From the NCBI GenBank assembly GCA_900317065.1, contig ONFK01000020.1:1-12182 (forward strand): a stretch of DNA of 12,182 bases. The letters run 5' to 3'. Both the position numbers and the translations under genes were made by a program. Numbering within the stretch: position 1 is the stretch's first letter; each line of letters opens with the position of its first letter. Below, in pieces: positions 1 through 6,006 of the stretch. This DNA comes from an uncultured Bacteroidales bacterium (GTDB taxonomy: Bacteria; Bacteroidota; Bacteroidia; Bacteroidales; UBA932). The notes beneath the pieces were generated by a model. The model searched no databases. It was not told the DNA's origin and saw only the letters and a program-made list of their open reading frames with translations.

Positions 1-85
1 TTTGTTCCGAAAAACACCCCGAAACGGGAACAAACCCCGGAATTAGAATAGTTTGTTCCGAAAAACCGCCAAAAACGGGAACAAA
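1..85. repeat. Tandem pair of 34-nt hairpin repeats upstream of galK
   Basis: Two near-identical units lie at 1-34 and 52-85, a period of 51 nt. Each starts with TTTGTTCCG and ends with CGGGAACAAA, so the ends pair as a stem of about 8 bp with one extra base. The interiors differ slightly (AAAAACACCCCGAAA against AAAAACCGCCAAAAA) while the arms are identical. The linker at 35-51 is unrelated AT-rich sequence. The first copy begins at the window edge, so more units may lie upstream. No T-run follows either hairpin on the plus strand, so they do not read as ordinary terminators. The core resembles that of the pair at 9003-9082. Confidence 0.75.
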
Positions 86-86
86 C

Positions 87-118
87 TTCGCACTATTCCG
101 CGAAAAGTGCTAAATTTG
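87..118 (+). promoter_or_regulatory. Bacteroidota-type promoter of galK
   Basis: TAAATTTG at 111-118 matches the TAnnTTTG -7 consensus. TTCG at 87-90 is one mismatch from the TTTG -33 element and lies exactly 20 nt upstream. Transcription would start near 122-125, giving a leader of about 30 nt before the galK ATG. The leader is A-rich and has no Shine-Dalgarno site, as usual in this phylum. Confidence 0.6.
90..110. promoter_or_regulatory. Imperfect 21-bp palindrome, candidate operator of galK
   Basis: The left arm GCACTATTCC and right arm CGAAAAGTGC around a central G are complementary at 8 of 10 positions (mismatches at 95/105 and 99/101). The palindrome fills the gap between the -33-like TTCG and the -7 element, where a bound repressor would block RNA polymerase. 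It could also form a small RNA or DNA hairpin, but it lies upstream of the predicted start and would not be transcribed from this promoter. Operator function is inferred from position and symmetry only. Confidence 0.4.
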
Positions 119-154
119 AAGATGCAAACCCGTAAAAACTAAAACAACCATAAA

Positions 155-1297
155 ATGAAAAACAAAATCCACGAAAAGTTCGTTTCCCTCTTCGGAGAGG
201 GCGGCACCCAGTTCGCGTCCGCAGGGCGCATCAACCTCATAGGCGAACACACCGACTATAACGGCGGATACGTGTTCCCCGGAGCCATCGACAAAGGCAT
301 CGTCGCCGAGATCAAACTCAACGGCACCCACAAGGTCCGCGCATTCTCACTCGACTACAACGCCCAGACGGAATTCGGCCTCAATGAGGAAGATGCTCCG
401 AAAGAGCAGTGGGCCCGCTACATCTTCGGCGTCTGCCGCGAGACCATCAAGCGCGGCGGCAAGGTGGAAGGATTCGACACCGTCTTCGCAGGCGACGTCC
501 CCCTCGGTGCTGGCCTCAGCTCCTCCGCAGCCCTGGAAAGCACCTTCGCATTCGCCCTCAACGAACTCTTCCACAACGGAATCGACAAGTTCGAACTCGC
601 CAAGATAGGCCAGAGCACCGAGCACAACTACTGCGGTGTCAAGTGCGGCATCATGGACCAGTTCGCCTCCTGCTTCGGCAAGGCCGGCTGCCTCATCCGC
701 CTCAACTGCAAGACCTTGGAATACAAATACTTCCCCTTCGATCCCAAGGGCTACAAACTCGTCCTCATCGACTCCTGCGTCAAGCACGAACTCGCATCCA
801 GCGCCTACAACAAGCGCCGCGCATCCTGCGAGAACGCCGCTGCGGCCATCCGTAAGAACCACCCCGAAGTGGAATTCCTGAGCGACGCCAAGCGCGTATG
901 GCTCGACGAGGTCCGCGAGCAGATTCCCGAGGAAGACTTCCTCCGTGCAGAGTATGTGATTGGCGAGGTGCAGCGCGTGCTTGACGTCTGCGACGCCCTC
1001 GAGCGCGGCGACTACGAGACCGTCGGTGAGATGATGTATCAGACCCACTTCGGCCTCAGCCGCCTCTACGAAGTCAGCTGCGAAGAACTCGATTTCCTCA
1101 ACAAGCTCGCCCGCAAGATGGACGTCACCGGCTCCCGCGTAATGGGCGGCGGCTTCGGCGGATGCACCATCAACCTCGTGAAGGACGAACTCTATGAGCC
1201 CTTCATCGCCGCGGCAAAAGAAAAGTTCGCAGCCAAATTCGGCCACGAACCCAAGATTTACGACGTTGTCGTGAGCGACGGCGCCCGCCGGCTCTAA
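155..1297 (+). CDS. galK: Galactokinase
   Basis: Cytoplasmic GHMP-family kinase that phosphorylates alpha-D-galactose to galactose 1-phosphate with ATP, the first committed step of the Leloir pathway. The 380-residue length is normal for bacterial GalK. The galactokinase signature GRINLIGEHTDY is at residues 24-35, with the expected transition-state Arg at 25. The phosphate-binding loop GAGLSSSAALE is at 118-128. MDQF at 167-170 carries the expected catalytic Asp168, and the third GHMP motif MGGGFGGC is at 330-337. All key residues are intact. The ATG at 155 follows an A-rich leader and sits just before the conserved N-terminus. No galT, galE, galM or sugar transporter is in the window, so it may be monocistronic or paired with genes beyond the edge. 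Its stop overlaps the stop of the convergent CpXC gene by 4 nt. Confidence 0.97.
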   Translation: MKNKIHEKFVSLFGEGGTQFASAGRINLIGEHTDYNGGYVFPGAIDKGIVAEIKLNGTHKVRAFSLDYNAQTEFGLNEEDAPKEQWARYIFGVCRETIKRGGKVEGFDTVFAGDVPLGAGLSSSAALESTFAFALNELFHNGIDKFELAKIGQSTEHNYCGVKCGIMDQFASCFGKAGCLIRLNCKTLEYKYFPFDPKGYKLVLIDSCVKHELASSAYNKRRASCENAAAAIRKNHPEVEFLSDAKRVWLDEVREQIPEEDFLRAEYVIGEVQRVLDVCDALERGDYETVGEMMYQTHFGLSRLYEVSCEELDFLNKLARKMDVTGSRVMGGGFGGCTINLVKDELYEPFIAAAKEKFAAKFGHEPKIYDVVVSDGARRL

Positions 1298-1899
1298 GCC
1301 AGGAAGCCTTCCACAAAGCTGCGGCCGACCCTGCTGAGTCCGGTCGCGGCTTTTTTTATGTCGGGGTTGCGGAGGAGGATGCCCGCGCAGTCTTCGTAGA
1401 CGTTGAATCCGATGCGCACCATCTGCATCTGGCCGGCCTCGGGGTAGGTCAGGGTAATTTCGTTGTCGGCCCCATCCAGGCCGAAGAAGAGCAGGTCGGC
1501 GTCCTTGCCGAGTTCCTGCCGGGTGACGAACTTCGCCATTTCGAGGGTGATGTCGTCCAGCCCCGCATCGAAGATTTTCACCTTCTCGATGAGGGCGCCT
1601 GGGGTGTCTACGATGCGTCCCGTATATCCCTCAAAGTCATTCCCGGTCACAGCCGCCTGCATCCGGGCCTCGGTGTCGGCGGAACCGTCCGAAAGCCATA
1701 TCATCAGCTTCTCGGCAGGGTCGTGATACAGCAGGGGGAACTTCGCGAGAGTTCGCGCGCCGCAGTGCGGGCACTCGCGGAGGAACAACTCCCCGCTCAG
1801 GAGCCTCTCCTTGAGTTCCGGATCTCTCTCGGTATTGATCGCTGCGACGGCCTCCACCTCGAACGCCTTGCCGCAATTGGGACATTTCAGTTGAAACAT
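1294..1899 (-). CDS. CpXC domain protein
   Basis: A 201-residue protein matching the CpXC family, named for paired Cys-Pro-x-Cys motifs expected to bind a metal such as zinc. CPNC is at residues 6-9 and CPHC at 43-46, separated by the typical helical insert around ERDPELKERLLSGELF. The remaining 150 residues are acidic and mixed alpha/beta, with no signal peptide or membrane segment, so it is probably cytoplasmic. The biochemical role of the family is unknown to me. The ATG at 1899 is the only usable start: the upstream frame reaches a stop without another ATG, GTG or TTG, and the first Cys pair begins at residue 6. A -7 element ends only 4 nt before the ATG, so the mRNA may be leaderless. 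It lies 39 nt downstream of fic and may also be read from there. Confidence 0.85.
   Translation of the reverse strand: MFQLKCPNCGKAFEVEAVAAINTERDPELKERLLSGELFLRECPHCGARTLAKFPLLYHDPAEKLMIWLSDGSADTEARMQAAVTGNDFEGYTGRIVDTPGALIEKVKIFDAGLDDITLEMAKFVTRQELGKDADLLFFGLDGADNEITLTYPEAGQMQMVRIGFNVYEDCAGILLRNPDIKKAATGLSRVGRSFVEGFLA
1324..1357 (+). terminator. Candidate intrinsic terminator of galK, inside the opposing gene
   Basis: GCCGACC at 1324-1330 pairs with GGTCGCGGC at 1342-1350 (bulged stem, loop of 11 nt) and is followed directly by seven T at 1351-1357. It begins 26 nt after the galK stop codon. The same bases code for the C-terminal part of the convergent CpXC-domain protein, so the sequence would have a double role. 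The stem is not perfect, hence moderate confidence. Confidence 0.45.
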
Positions 1900-1903
1900 A
1901 CTG

Positions 1904-1911
1904 CAAAGATA
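1904..1911 (-). promoter_or_regulatory. -7 promoter element of the CpXC gene
   Basis: Read on the minus strand this is TATCTTTG, a full match to TAnnTTTG. No TTTG is seen 19-21 nt upstream, so the -33 part is weak or absent. The element ends 4 nt before the ATG, which places the predicted transcription start at or within a few bases of the start codon. Confidence 0.45.
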
Positions 1912-1938
1912 ATCATTTCTTGCAGACGGGGCCGGCTG

Positions 1939-3006
1939 TCAATCCGGCAGAACTGCCAGCACCTCCCACCAGCCGTCACGTTTGCCGTTGCGGCGGGACA
2001 GGTAGCCTTTTTCCGTCAGACGTGAGGTGAGCGTCTTTACGGTTCTGGGAGAGCGATGAATCTGCTCTGCCAATTGCTCCTGAGTCGCCTTGGAATTCGC
2101 CTTAAGGAGTCGCAAAACAGCAAGTTCCTCCAAAGTGCAATTCAAAGTGCAATTTTTGCTCTTTGAATCTCCGGCATCTTCACTTTGAGCCGGATAATCT
2201 ACGTGCAGATAACGGTTACTGAGCTCATTGTGTTCACCAAGAATCAGATTCCTCAAGAAGGCCTCCAGATACTTCCCAGTTGGCACAATCCCTTTCTCGC
2301 GATTGAAGTAGTTGGCCCGCACCAGCGCATTGCGGAAGAACCAGGAGTGGCTGGCAAAGAGCACGTTGGAGATAGAGTAGCCAAAACTGCGGAGGTACTT
2401 GATCAGAAAGACTGCCGTTGTGCGCGTATTCCCCTCGCCAAAAGGGTGAATCTGCCAGATCCCGGCGATAAAAGAGCCGATATGCTTGATTGCTTCCTCG
2501 GTGGAAACGGAGGCGTAGTCAAACTGCCTCTCCTCGGCGAAATCGTAATCCAGTGTCTCCTTCAGGTTCTCGTAGGGATTATACAGGACAGACGCATTGT
2601 TCAGCACCCACTCCGCTTTGGAGATGTTGTAATCCCGATATTTCCCAGCAAACTTGAAGATGCCCTCGAAAAGCTTCCTGTGAATCCGCTGGTACTCGGC
2701 CGGGGTAAAAGAAAACGTCTCTTCCTGCAGCAGCTCGGTAATTCTGGCAGAGACTTTATCGGCCTCTTCAGTACGCTCTTCTTCGACAGAAAGCCGTCCT
2801 TGTCTGGATTTATAGTAGGTATCGATGAGCCCCTTGACTTCTTCGATGGTGACGTCGCCCTCGATGTGCCGTTTGGCGGTATCGATGAGGTAGGAGGATG
2901 GTTTGAGCCCATCCACGTCCTGCAGGCCGATAGCCGTCTGCCAGGCAGCAGCCTTTACGCTGCGCCCTGGCTCCCCCTGACGGATATATTCATCGAAGTC
3001 GCTCAT
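1939..3006 (-). CDS. Fic domain protein with C-terminal winged helix-turn-helix
   Basis: Fic proteins usually transfer AMP from ATP to a hydroxyl side chain of a target protein. From the ATG at 3006 the product is 355 residues. The active-site loop HPFGEGNTR is at 187-195. It keeps the catalytic His187 and the acidic metal ligand Glu191, but has Thr where the canonical HPFxxGNGRxxR has the second Gly, and lacks the final Arg (TTAVF follows). Residues 40-65 contain an Ile-Glu-Gly helix before the Fic core that could correspond to the inhibitory helix of class II Fic proteins, but the usual Ser/Thr of that motif is Lys here. Residues 292-350 form a winged HTH, suggesting DNA binding or autoregulation. 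I chose ATG 3006 over a TTG at 3033 because that TTG lies inside the -7 element. It sits between prmC and the CpXC gene; its target is unknown. Confidence 0.9.
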   Translation of the reverse strand: MSDFDEYIRQGEPGRSVKAAAWQTAIGLQDVDGLKPSSYLIDTAKRHIEGDVTIEEVKGLIDTYYKSRQGRLSVEEERTEEADKVSARITELLQEETFSFTPAEYQRIHRKLFEGIFKFAGKYRDYNISKAEWVLNNASVLYNPYENLKETLDYDFAEERQFDYASVSTEEAIKHIGSFIAGIWQIHPFGEGNTRTTAVFLIKYLRSFGYSISNVLFASHSWFFRNALVRANYFNREKGIVPTGKYLEAFLRNLILGEHNELSNRYLHVDYPAQSEDAGDSKSKNCTLNCTLEELAVLRLLKANSKATQEQLAEQIHRSPRTVKTLTSRLTEKGYLSRRNGKRDGWWEVLAVLPD

Positions 3007-3030
3007 TCTAAACCTATTAAAGTATCCTTG

Positions 3031-3038
3031 CAAAGATA
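3031..3038 (-). promoter_or_regulatory. -7 promoter element of fic
   Basis: Read on the minus strand this is TATCTTTG, matching TAnnTTTG. It lies in the 37-nt gap after prmC, 24 nt before the fic ATG. The -33 element is poor: TTCG is 22 nt upstream inside the end of prmC. The position argues that fic has its own promoter and that the TTG at 3033 is not a start codon. Confidence 0.5.
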
Positions 3039-3043
3039 CAAAA

Positions 3044-3913
3044 TTATCTCCTGAAACTCACGAACCGCGGGCGGTCGAAGAGGTCGCGGATGATCTCGAC
3101 GGAGGAGAATCCGGCCTGCGAGAAGACGGCAGCGGTCTCTTCCGCCAGTTCGGTGTTGATCTCCACGATCCCGTATCCTCCGGGTGCGAGCAGGCGGAGG
3201 GCGGTCACCGCGATAGCCTTGTGGAAGGCCAGGGGATTCCGGTCGGGTGCGAAGATGGCCATGTGCGGCTCCCATCCGAGCACGTTGGGGCGCATCTCCA
3301 CCTTCTCGGAGTTCATCACATAGGGAGGATTCGCCGTGATCACATCGAACGGTGCCTCTCCGACCGCCTTCACCGTGCCTTCCACGTCCAGGAGGTCCGC
3401 CTCGATGAATCGGGGACGCACGACTTTCCTGGAGATGCGCCTGAACTGCTCGCGGGCAAGGGAGAGGGCGTCGGCGGACAGGTCGGTCGCCACCACTTCC
3501 GCTCCGGGCAGATCCAGCGCCAGCGTCCAGGCGATGCAGCCGGAACCCGTGCAGAGGTCCAGGATTTTCAGCCCTTCCTTCTTCGGGGCCATTTCCTCGG
3601 CTTTCATGCAGAGGAGCTCCGTCTCGACTCGCGGGATCAAGGCGCGATGGTCCACTTTGAAAGTGCGGCCGCAGAACTCTGTGTACCCCAGCACATACTG
3701 CAGGGGCTCCGAGGCCGCCAGACGGCGCATGTCGTCCTGCGCCTGCTCCAGCAGATCCGCAGGCACCTCGGTCTTGGGTTCGGTAATATGCTGATACGAA
3801 GGGAACCCGAACACGTCCGCGCAGTAGAACATTACCATGCTGCGCGCCTCGTCCTTCGGGTAAAGTGCCGACAACGCGGCGACACCGTCCTTTATGAAAT
3901 CTTTAAGTAGCAT
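3044..3913 (-). CDS. prmC: Peptide chain release factor N5-glutamine methyltransferase
   Basis: Cytoplasmic S-adenosylmethionine-dependent enzyme that methylates the Gln of the GGQ motif in release factors RF1 and RF2, needed for efficient translation termination. The 289-residue length is typical of PrmC/HemK. The N-terminal helical domain ends with PLQYVLG at residues 70-76 and LIPRVETE at 92-99. The SAM-binding motif I is DLCTGSGC at 119-126, an acidic post-strand residue is Asp144, and the catalytic NPPY is at 195-198, followed by the conserved Glu-Pro at 215-216. All landmarks are intact. The ATG at 3913 lies 24 nt downstream of a good promoter. In many bacteria prmC neighbours prfA; here prfA is not in view, and fic follows after 37 nt. 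Confidence 0.95.
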   Translation of the reverse strand: MLLKDFIKDGVAALSALYPKDEARSMVMFYCADVFGFPSYQHITEPKTEVPADLLEQAQDDMRRLAASEPLQYVLGYTEFCGRTFKVDHRALIPRVETELLCMKAEEMAPKKEGLKILDLCTGSGCIAWTLALDLPGAEVVATDLSADALSLAREQFRRISRKVVRPRFIEADLLDVEGTVKAVGEAPFDVITANPPYVMNSEKVEMRPNVLGWEPHMAIFAPDRNPLAFHKAIAVTALRLLAPGGYGIVEINTELAEETAAVFSQAGFSSVEIIRDLFDRPRFVSFRR

Positions 3914-3936
3914 TTCGGAATATCTTTATCAGATTG

Positions 3937-3968
3937 CAAAAATAGCGAATTGCCCCGACCCTCGCAAA
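3937..3968 (-). promoter_or_regulatory. Bacteroidota consensus promoter of prmC
   Basis: Read on the minus strand, TTTG at 3968-3965 is followed by exactly 20 nt and then TATTTTTG at 3944-3937. Both elements match the Bacteroidota primary sigma consensus (TTTG and TAnnTTTG), the best-formed promoter in the window. The start would be near 3932, giving a leader of about 19 nt. Confidence 0.75.
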
Positions 3969-4033
3969 CATGTGGGCGGCCGTTTCTACAAATCCATATA
4001 CCGAACAACATGGGACATAACCGTTTTTTGCCG

Positions 4034-4138
4034 TGCCACAGAAATAGTTGACTGCCAGGGCTTTACGCAAAACGGCCCAGGCGGTTCCTTCCGGATCGTT
4101 TTGTCTATGTCGCTGTGCCACAACCACTTGTGTAGCAC
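4034..4138. repeat. Gene-free stretch 3914-4203 with nested inverted repeats
   Basis: The 290 nt between prmC and the Na/Pi transporter, both minus-strand, hold no convincing gene. Besides the prmC promoter they contain a 9-nt inverted repeat with one mismatch (GTGCCACAG at 4034-4042, CTGTGCCAC at 4113-4121). Inside it is CCAGGGC at 4055-4061 against GCCCAGG at 4075-4081 (one mismatch). Overlapping its right end is a hairpin with GTGC and ACAA pairing with TTGT and GCAC at 4115-4138. None is followed by a T-run on the minus strand, so no clear terminator of the transporter is seen. It could be a degenerate repeat, a structured 3' end, or chance. Confidence 0.35.
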
Positions 4139-4165
4139 GCCACTTTGCCCGCCAGCCACAAGCTC

Positions 4166-4201
4166 TTGCACACTTCCTCGCAAATTCGCACGCTCCCTCG
4201 C
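4166..4201. repeat. Short degenerate direct repeat, period 20 nt
   Basis: TTGCACACTTCCTCGC at 4166-4181 and TCGCACGCTCCCTCGC at 4186-4201 agree at 13 of 16 positions. They lie just beyond the stop of the Na/Pi transporter gene. No function is evident. Confidence 0.35.
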
Positions 4202-4203
4202 TC

Positions 4204-5946
4204 TTACTTCTCCGGTTTCGCGCTGATCTGGGCCTGGGAGATGTTGATTATGAAGTCTCCCATCTTCTCGAGGGCGTTGACCACGTCCATGTAGAAGGCG
4301 CCGGTCTCATACGGGTAATTGGCCTTTTCCACGTTCGAGAGATGCTCTTCGCGGAGCGTGTCGCGGTAGGCGTTCACCTTCTCCTCGGCTTCCTCCGCGT
4401 TGGTAATGCCCTCAAGCTGCACGAGCGGCGTGGCGAGGTTGGTATGCATTGCAGCGTATGCGTCATCTACGAGAGAGCACAGCTTGTCCAGCTTGCGCAC
4501 CATATCTTCGGTGAACTTCTGCCCGTGGGCCCAGGCGCGGGAGAGTATCTTGCCGATGCTCTCGCCGCTGTCGCCCAGCGACTCCATCTCTCCTATTATA
4601 CGATAGAAACTGCGGATTCGGATAGCGCCGTCGTGGGACATCTCGTTGCGTGTGGCCTCGTTGAGGTAGGCCGCGATCTCATGCTCCATGTGGTCGGTGA
4701 TCTCCTCATATTTGATAAGGCTCTCGTTCGCCTTCTCGAAATCTTCCTGGCTGCCGGCGGCGATGGCCTCGCGGATATACTTCATATCCTTGCGGCAGAG
4801 GTCGCCGAAGCGCACAAGCTCCATCTTGACCGAGGCGAGGGCCATGTCGGCCGTGCCCATCGTACCTGCGCTGATGTATTTGAGTCGCGAGGGTTCCTCT
4901 CCTTCCTTCGGGCTGGGCACCATCCAGGTGACGATCTTCACTATCACAGGGATGAACCATACGAGCACGCAGGTGTTGATAACGTTGAAGAGGGTGTGCA
5001 GGGTGGCGACGCTATAGGGCAGAGATGCCACCAGCGCAGCCCTCGTGGCTTCGTCGGCCGCTGCGAAGTCGGTCGCTGCAGGGTTGGGGAAGCCGAAGAG
5101 CTCCACGATATTGCCAAGCAGGCCGAGGAAGGGATGGAAGAGGCAGCACACCCAGAACACGCCGAACACGTTGAAGAGCAGATGGGCGCGCGCCGTGCGC
5201 TTTGCCGACACGTTCGCGACCGAAGCAGCGATGTTGGAGGTGATGGTGGTTCCGATGTTCTCGCCGAGCACCATCGCGGCGGCCATCTCGAAGGGGATGT
5301 AGCCGTTGGCGACGAGCACCATAGTGATGGCCATCGTGGCGGCCGAGCTCTGCAGCATGAGCGTCATGCAGGCGCCGGCGACCATGAACAACAGGATGCT
5401 GAGCCCGCCCCATCCGGTCAGGGTGCCGAGGAACTGGCGCACCGGCTCGTTGTCGAGCAGAACCGTGGATGTTTCGCGGAGGGTGGTGAGTCCGAGGAAC
5501 AGCAGGGCGAAGCCCATCAGGAATTCCCCGAGATTGTTATATTTCTTCCTCTTGTTGCTGACGAGGATAAAGGCGAAGAACATCAGCGGCACCGCAATCG
5601 TGCCGAGGCTGAAGGATGATCCGCCGAAAGACAGGGCGAAAATCCATGCGGTGACGGTCGTGCCTATGTTGGCGCCCATGATTACGGCTACAGCCGTGGC
5701 AAGGGAAAGCAGACCCGCATTCACGAAACTCACCAGCATCAGGGTGGTAGCGGTGGAGGACTGCACGAGGGCGGTGACCACGATACCGGTAAGGATGCAC
5801 TTGAAAGTATTGGAGGTCATCTTGGCCATGAAGGAGCGCAGCCTGTCGCCGGCCATCTTCTGGAGACCTCCACTCATCAGCGACATTCCGTAGAGGAACA
5901 TGCCGAGTGAGCCGAGAAGGGTCAGGATCCTTAGAAAGAGACTCAT
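4204..5946 (-). CDS. Na/Pi cotransporter family protein with PhoU-like tail
   Basis: Inner-membrane protein of the sodium-dependent phosphate transporter family (NptA/YjbB type, COG1283), 580 residues. Two inverted repeat halves are visible: QSSTAT at 62-67 with GANIGTT at 91-97, and QSSAAT at 199-204 with GENIGTT at 228-234. The paired QSS motifs are the substrate-site hallmark of the family. About eight hydrophobic segments cover residues 5-340. Residues about 365-575 are a soluble helical PhoU-like domain, expected in the cytoplasm. Direction of transport (uptake or efflux of phosphate) cannot be read from the sequence. The ATG at 5946 is chosen because the protein then starts directly with the first membrane helix (SLFLRILTLLGSLGMFLYGM); the open frame continues upstream to 6405, but only as antisense of the divergent gene. 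No pho regulon gene is in the window. Confidence 0.92.
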   Translation of the reverse strand: MSLFLRILTLLGSLGMFLYGMSLMSGGLQKMAGDRLRSFMAKMTSNTFKCILTGIVVTALVQSSTATTLMLVSFVNAGLLSLATAVAVIMGANIGTTVTAWIFALSFGGSSFSLGTIAVPLMFFAFILVSNKRKKYNNLGEFLMGFALLFLGLTTLRETSTVLLDNEPVRQFLGTLTGWGGLSILLFMVAGACMTLMLQSSAATMAITMVLVANGYIPFEMAAAMVLGENIGTTITSNIAASVANVSAKRTARAHLLFNVFGVFWVCCLFHPFLGLLGNIVELFGFPNPAATDFAAADEATRAALVASLPYSVATLHTLFNVINTCVLVWFIPVIVKIVTWMVPSPKEGEEPSRLKYISAGTMGTADMALASVKMELVRFGDLCRKDMKYIREAIAAGSQEDFEKANESLIKYEEITDHMEHEIAAYLNEATRNEMSHDGAIRIRSFYRIIGEMESLGDSGESIGKILSRAWAHGQKFTEDMVRKLDKLCSLVDDAYAAMHTNLATPLVQLEGITNAEEAEEKVNAYRDTLREEHLSNVEKANYPYETGAFYMDVVNALEKMGDFIINISQAQISAKPEK

Positions 5947-6006
5947 ATTTTTCTTAATTGCAAAAAATCCGTTAAATTTACTGAAAATAATTGAAAGCAT
6001 TCCATA
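5947..6006. promoter_or_regulatory. AT-rich divergent intergenic region
   Basis: Sixty nt separate the start codons of the Na/Pi transporter (-) and the large secreted protein (+), so both promoters must lie here or inside the opposite gene. For the plus gene, TAAATTTA at 5973-5980 is one mismatch from TAnnTTTG, with TTTC at 5950-5953, 19 nt upstream. For the minus gene only ATTTTTTG (5968-5961) is seen, a weak match. The compact arrangement suggests possible shared control. Confidence 0.35.

Noticed and set aside
1..85. CRISPR array
   Set aside because: Only two units, each internally palindromic over its full length with a 17-nt linker, no cas genes, and the variable part lies in the middle of the repeat rather than in spacers.
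347..1246. Minus-strand open frame of 299 codons opposite galK
   Set aside because: Antisense shadow of galK, which has all kinase motifs; the translation has no recognisable domain.
3007..3033. TTG start for fic nine codons upstream of ATG 3006
   Set aside because: The TTG is part of the -7 element TATCTTTG, so it would not be on the transcript.
4048..5619. Plus-strand open frame of 523 codons opposite the Na/Pi transporter gene
   Set aside because: Its translation is His-, Glu- and Ala-rich without family resemblance, while the minus strand has both QSS motifs and a PhoU tail. GC-rich codon bias explains the open antisense frame.
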